From assembly GCA_002914845.1 (NCBI GenBank), contig JXTC01000154.1:499965-563964 (forward strand): a stretch of 64,000 nucleotides of DNA, in the 5' to 3' direction. Below the pieces are notes generated by a model, which saw only the letters and a list, made by a program, of their open reading frames with translations, was not told the DNA's origin and ran no database searches. The DNA comes from Trema orientale. Taxonomy: Eukaryota > Streptophyta > Magnoliopsida > Rosales > Cannabaceae. Shown here piece by piece: positions 60,063 through 64,000 of this stretch. Positions within the stretch are counted from its first letter, which is position 1. Every line of letters starts with the position of its first letter. Both the position numbers and the translations under genes were made by a program.

Positions 60063-62114
60063 TAAGTCTCTTTTAACTCTTTTTCTCTCTCTCTTTCTTT
60101 CTTTTATTTTTATTTTTATCTTTATTTAATATGGTGAAGCAAAAAACTAAACTAAAGCCACGAAAGAAAGTCCTTATGAAAAGGGATAAGCCCTAAAAAG
60201 TCTCTGTTTGAGGCTTGGGAAGCAAACAAACCAAGCATTTTTTTTAAAAAAAAAATCAATATATTTTAAAAAAATAAAAATTCAGCTTTTTTTTTAAAAA
60301 ATAAAAATAAAGTTCAGCCTTTTGGAGCTACCAAAATGGTTCTAATTGAAAAGGTCTTACTTTATAGATATTAAAAAAAAAAACTACCGAAATTCTCTAC
60401 TTAATTTATATAAAAGTGGACAAATATGAAATTTGAGAAATTTGCATTTAAAGACAAATTTTAGTTAGTAAATGGCATGGACCACATGCGGGTTCTAGTG
60501 TAAAACTAGCCTATGGTAAATGATAAAATAATGTTTGATGATAGTATTTCTCTTTGTAGTATATAATCAATAATCAATAGTTAATCAACACGTTCCATGT
60601 ATTAATAGGCGTTCGATCCAATTAAACTCATCAAATGTGTACTTTTGTGATATGTTATCTCGAAGGGTTGGACTTGAGAGAAGGGATAGGGAAAAAAGAA
60701 CAATTTAGGGGAAGCAAACAAAAACAAGCAAATCAAGAGAGGAGGAGAAGTTCAAGGAGGATCAATTCCAAGTTCCAACTGATAAGAACTTACAACTCCT
60801 TGAAAATCAACTACTTTGCCTTGATTTGGCTACTTGACGTACATGTACTCTTTTTGTTGAAAATGACTAAGAATATTATTAGTATTCTACTTTTGATAAC
60901 TTTCCCTTGAAATAATATTATCTAGCATATGCTTGTTTTTCACTACTAAATATCTAAATTCACATTTTGGTGTAGAATGATAAAGACTTCAATCTCATCT
61001 TAACTATAGCTCTTCAAGTTCTTCGTTTATCTCCATCACAAATTTGGCAACAGTTTGTGTTGCTTTTAGTTAGGTATTGTTAATTGCCCGAATCAAGTAT
61101 ATTTTTTTGGTCGAAACGCAGTGCCCGAATCAAGTTTAATTAGTTAATCAAATAGGACAATTAATAATAATTAATTGCATTCATGTTAATATACTTACCA
61201 ACTTAACCAATAAAGAATAAAGAACTATTTAATTGATAATTATTAATTTCCAGAGATACATTGAAGCAATACATAATCTATTCTTGCTTGAAAATTCATA
61301 CTCATCATTGTTTGTTCTACACTTTTTAATATACCTATGATATAGGGGCAGGCAGTAGTTTAAGGGCTATACTTTTATATAATCAGTTTACTAATATTGT
61401 TAATCTTTTCTTGGAGTTTTAGTAATGTAGATATAGACAGATTTGGCTCCGTGTGACACTAGTGGAGTTTAATGTTTTTGTCAAGCCGATTCTAGGAAAC
61501 GTATATTAAAAGTGACGCATGTGATGGAGAGATTAAAATTTAGTATAAGTACTATTCAGGTTGTTTGTAATTGGGCAATAAATTGATATTTTCACACGGA
61601 AAAAGAAAACGAAAAATATCGGAAAGAAGAAGATTCTAGTGGCAAATTCATAAGTCATAACTGAGGACCAATTAAATGTTGATCAAATCTTTTAATTTGA
61701 AAACAAGAAAAGTAATGTTGAAAATTGTTGTCACTGAATGAATTCATATTGAGTACTATTGTATAGTATACATAGTTATGACGGTAATATCTTTTTTTTT
61801 TTTTTTTTTTCGGGTATGTTCTGTTAAAGATTGAAACATTTCGAGTTTCAAGAATTCCCAAAGGACTCCAATGATTGTATGCTCTTTAGAATCTCGAGAA
61901 AACAAAAAGGTTGTGGTAATAACACTCCATGCTTCAAAGTTTCTGAACCAAGCTATGATCACATAAAATAATGTAGCATACTTTAGTATCGTTAGTATAT
62001 TTTCATCTCATTTAAACACAAAAGATAAATCCTACGTGAAAAAGAAACCTCAAAAGTTAGAATTCTAATTTGTCTTTCTCCTCCCACTAAGATATTCGAA
62101 AGTGAAAGGGGTAC

Positions 62115-62535
62115 TTAATATCTTGTATTTTTACATAGAGTTTACACTTTTATTTTAATTATTATTAATATTGACATTCATATTTAAAACTTGTAACAAA
62201 GATTTATCCTCAAGCACTAGTTTTGACTATTAAATTTTCAAAAAACTTTTTTTTTAAAAGTAATTTAAATGTAAAACTAATAAACCTAAATAAGTAAAAT
62301 AATAAATATTAAAAGACTAAACTGAAAAAATAGTAAAAACCTAGAATCTTTTTAATATTTATTAGGTTAGGTAAATTTGAATTTAAATCTCGTAAAAAAA
62401 ATTGAATTTAAATTATTATCCAAATATATATTTAAGTTTAAAAAGGTATTTTGGTGTCAAATTTGGTATTTGACCAAAGGGTATAAATTTATTACAAATT
62501 TGAAATCTTATCGCATATACAACCCATCTTTACAC
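62115..62535. mobile_element. Long-TIR element, copy 2
   Basis: It matches the 31388-31890 element in order: AATTATTATTAATATTGACA, TTCATATTTAAAACTTGTAA, TTTTGACTATTAAATTT, then AAAAAGGTATTTTGGTGTCA, GGGTATAAATTTATTACAAA. The arms are inverted to each other. Non-coding. Confidence 0.6.
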
Positions 62536-62790
62536 AAAGGCTTAACATTTGACAAGTAAAATGATTAAAAGTGACAATTTAAGGGAAAAAAAAAAAAAGA
62601 AAGGCATCCCATCTTTACCTCCTCCCTTTTTCAATTTTCCAGGGTTGTTCTCATTTTAATTTTCCTACCATTTTTTGCTTTTTTTTTTTCTCCTTTTCTT
62701 TTCTTTTGTATCATTTTTTCCTTTAAATATTAAAATATTTATTTTTCATTAAAATTGAAATTTTATTTATGAATATACTATTATCTCTAT

Positions 62791-62792
<2 letters not shown>

Positions 62793-62884
<92 letters not shown>
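62793..62884. repeat. (AT)n microsatellite, 92 bp
   Basis: About 46 uninterrupted AT units. It is self-complementary and likely to be length-variable. Frames through it give Ile-Tyr repeats and are not genes. Confidence 0.97.
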
Positions 62885-62889
<5 letters not shown>

Positions 62890-63402
62890 CTCATAATAGT
62901 AACTTCTTTTCTGAACTTGAATTACGTTTATACTTAATAACCATACAACTTAAATTAATATTTATGTTCTTGCAAAAAATATTTCAAATAGTTTGGGTTT
63001 TACTTCCGCTTTTTAATTATTTGTTTCTCTCGTACTTTTTTGTTTCAATGATTCATTATGTTCATCGTATGATTATAAATTGTCAATTCATTTTAGTTGA
63101 TAGATTTGCAGGAAGGAAGTTTATTTTAGAGTGTTTGGGGTGTCTTTATATAGTTTTTAAAATTTTTTCTTGGTTTGTCATTTTGTTTGTTATGGAGGTG
63201 CCTTAAGATTAGTATTCTGATAAAGTAAGTATAAACATGTAAAATCCATATTTGACACATCAAATTAATTTTTTTTTTTCACTTTCTTTTTTCCTGTAGT
63301 CTTTTAAACTAAAGAGGCTTGAATGTGCTTCCTCAAAGAAAGACTTGCATAACTCATGATTATAACGAAAACCCCTTCTAAGAAACATGCTTATTTGTTT
63401 CT

Positions 63403-63428
63403 TTATTATTATTATTATTATTATTATT
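63403..63428. repeat. (TTA)n microsatellite
   Basis: A short perfect TTA triplet run in gene-free sequence near the window end. Confidence 0.85.
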
Positions 63429-64000
63429 TTTCTTGTGTGGTTGGGGAAGGATATTTAATTTACATATGCATTACAGACATACTTTTGTACTTCCTTTAAC
63501 ACTTCATTGAAAACTAAGTTCTAGCAGTTCTAACTGTCTCTACATCACGCATAATGTTTACATTTTCCTGATTTTCTTTGTTCATACTTCTCTCTGCAAA
63601 AAATACATATAGATATTTATACATATTACAAAACTGCAGAGTGTGCAATTGGTCTAATTGAACATTCAGTTCAATTAAGAAATATATTAGAACAAAAAAA
63701 AGGACGAAAAAAAAAGGTTAAATATAGTAACGATCCCTGAATTATACTTATTGTACTATTTTGTCTTCCAAATTTTTAACTTACATAGTAATAATTCCTA
63801 AATTATGCAATTATTACAACAATAGCCCATTTGTCACAAATTGTTAGTTTTTTTAGCAAATTATAGTCATAAACAAAACATATAATTGGCCATTCTTTAT
63901 TTATACGAGTCAGAATCTCATTTTTAGCCATAATTATTGCTCTACTCTATTAGGGCCGGGCCGTATTCTGTTCATCAATCCGCCCTTGATAGACCAGCCA

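Larger units (their letters stand above)
57750..64000. other. Gene-free region to window end
   Basis: No gene is seen. Contents: AT-rich repeat-like sequence at 57840-58630 with phrases such as TTGGTCCCTTATTGG, a GC-richer block at 59630-60060, a second long-TIR copy near 62115-62535, a 92-bp (AT)n tract at 62793 and a (TTA)n run at 63403-63428. Confidence 0.5.

Noticed and set aside
62769-63206. A 145-codon frame with Ile-Tyr repeats
   Set aside because: It is open only because it runs through the (AT)n tract. The rest shows no family features.

Overview
The window is plant nuclear DNA, from a eudicot-type genome. It is very AT-rich, its genes are split by GT-AG introns, and gene-sized islands lie among transposon remnants, MITEs and microsatellites. 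The gene families (SRG1-like 2-oxoglutarate oxygenase, eIF4E, GTE bromodomain factor, SWEET, EXO1, S40) are all plant-type. I cannot name the species from the sequence alone. One ambiguous base (N) lies at 56462.

Six genes can be supported and their exons rebuilt by hand: (1) 7072-9707 (+), an SRG1-like 2OG-Fe(II) oxygenase, 4 exons, 370 aa; (2) 17764-19828 (+), cap-binding eIF4E, 5 exons, 242 aa; (3) 22939-26115 (-), a GTE8/12-type bromodomain protein, 10 coding exons, 563 aa; (4) 36085-37776 (-), a SWEET2-like sugar transporter, 6 exons, with an in-frame stop at codon 46; (5) 45655-50874 (+), exonuclease 1 (EXO1), 13 exons, 660 aa, with two U12-type introns, one of them AT-AC; (6) 57070-57501 (-), an intronless S40-family senescence regulator, 143 aa. 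The genes do unrelated jobs and do not form a cluster or pathway.

The spaces between genes are mostly mobile-element debris. There is a four-copy MITE family with GGATAA termini and an inverted pair of another MITE family on either side of the oxygenase promoter and first exons. A Mutator-like element carries palindromic GTCAAG arrays at 15.8-17.3 kb. A 270-bp TIR element sits 176 bp upstream of the eIF4E start codon. A degenerate LINE at 30.7-33.8 kb lies inside an older repeat and is itself split by another insertion. A retroposon with an 18-bp target duplication lies at 38.9-39.6 kb, a long-TIR element with a CTAGACA-type motif array at 39.7-40.2 kb, and a tRNA-derived SINE with target duplication at 45.1-45.3 kb. 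The stretches 9.7-15.8, 50.9-57.0 and 57.8-64 kb hold no recognisable gene.

I found no undescribed multi-gene system. The most notable points are the two minor-spliceosome introns in EXO1, the nonsense codon in the SWEET2-like gene, and several TIR elements that carry internal arrays of short, often palindromic motifs.
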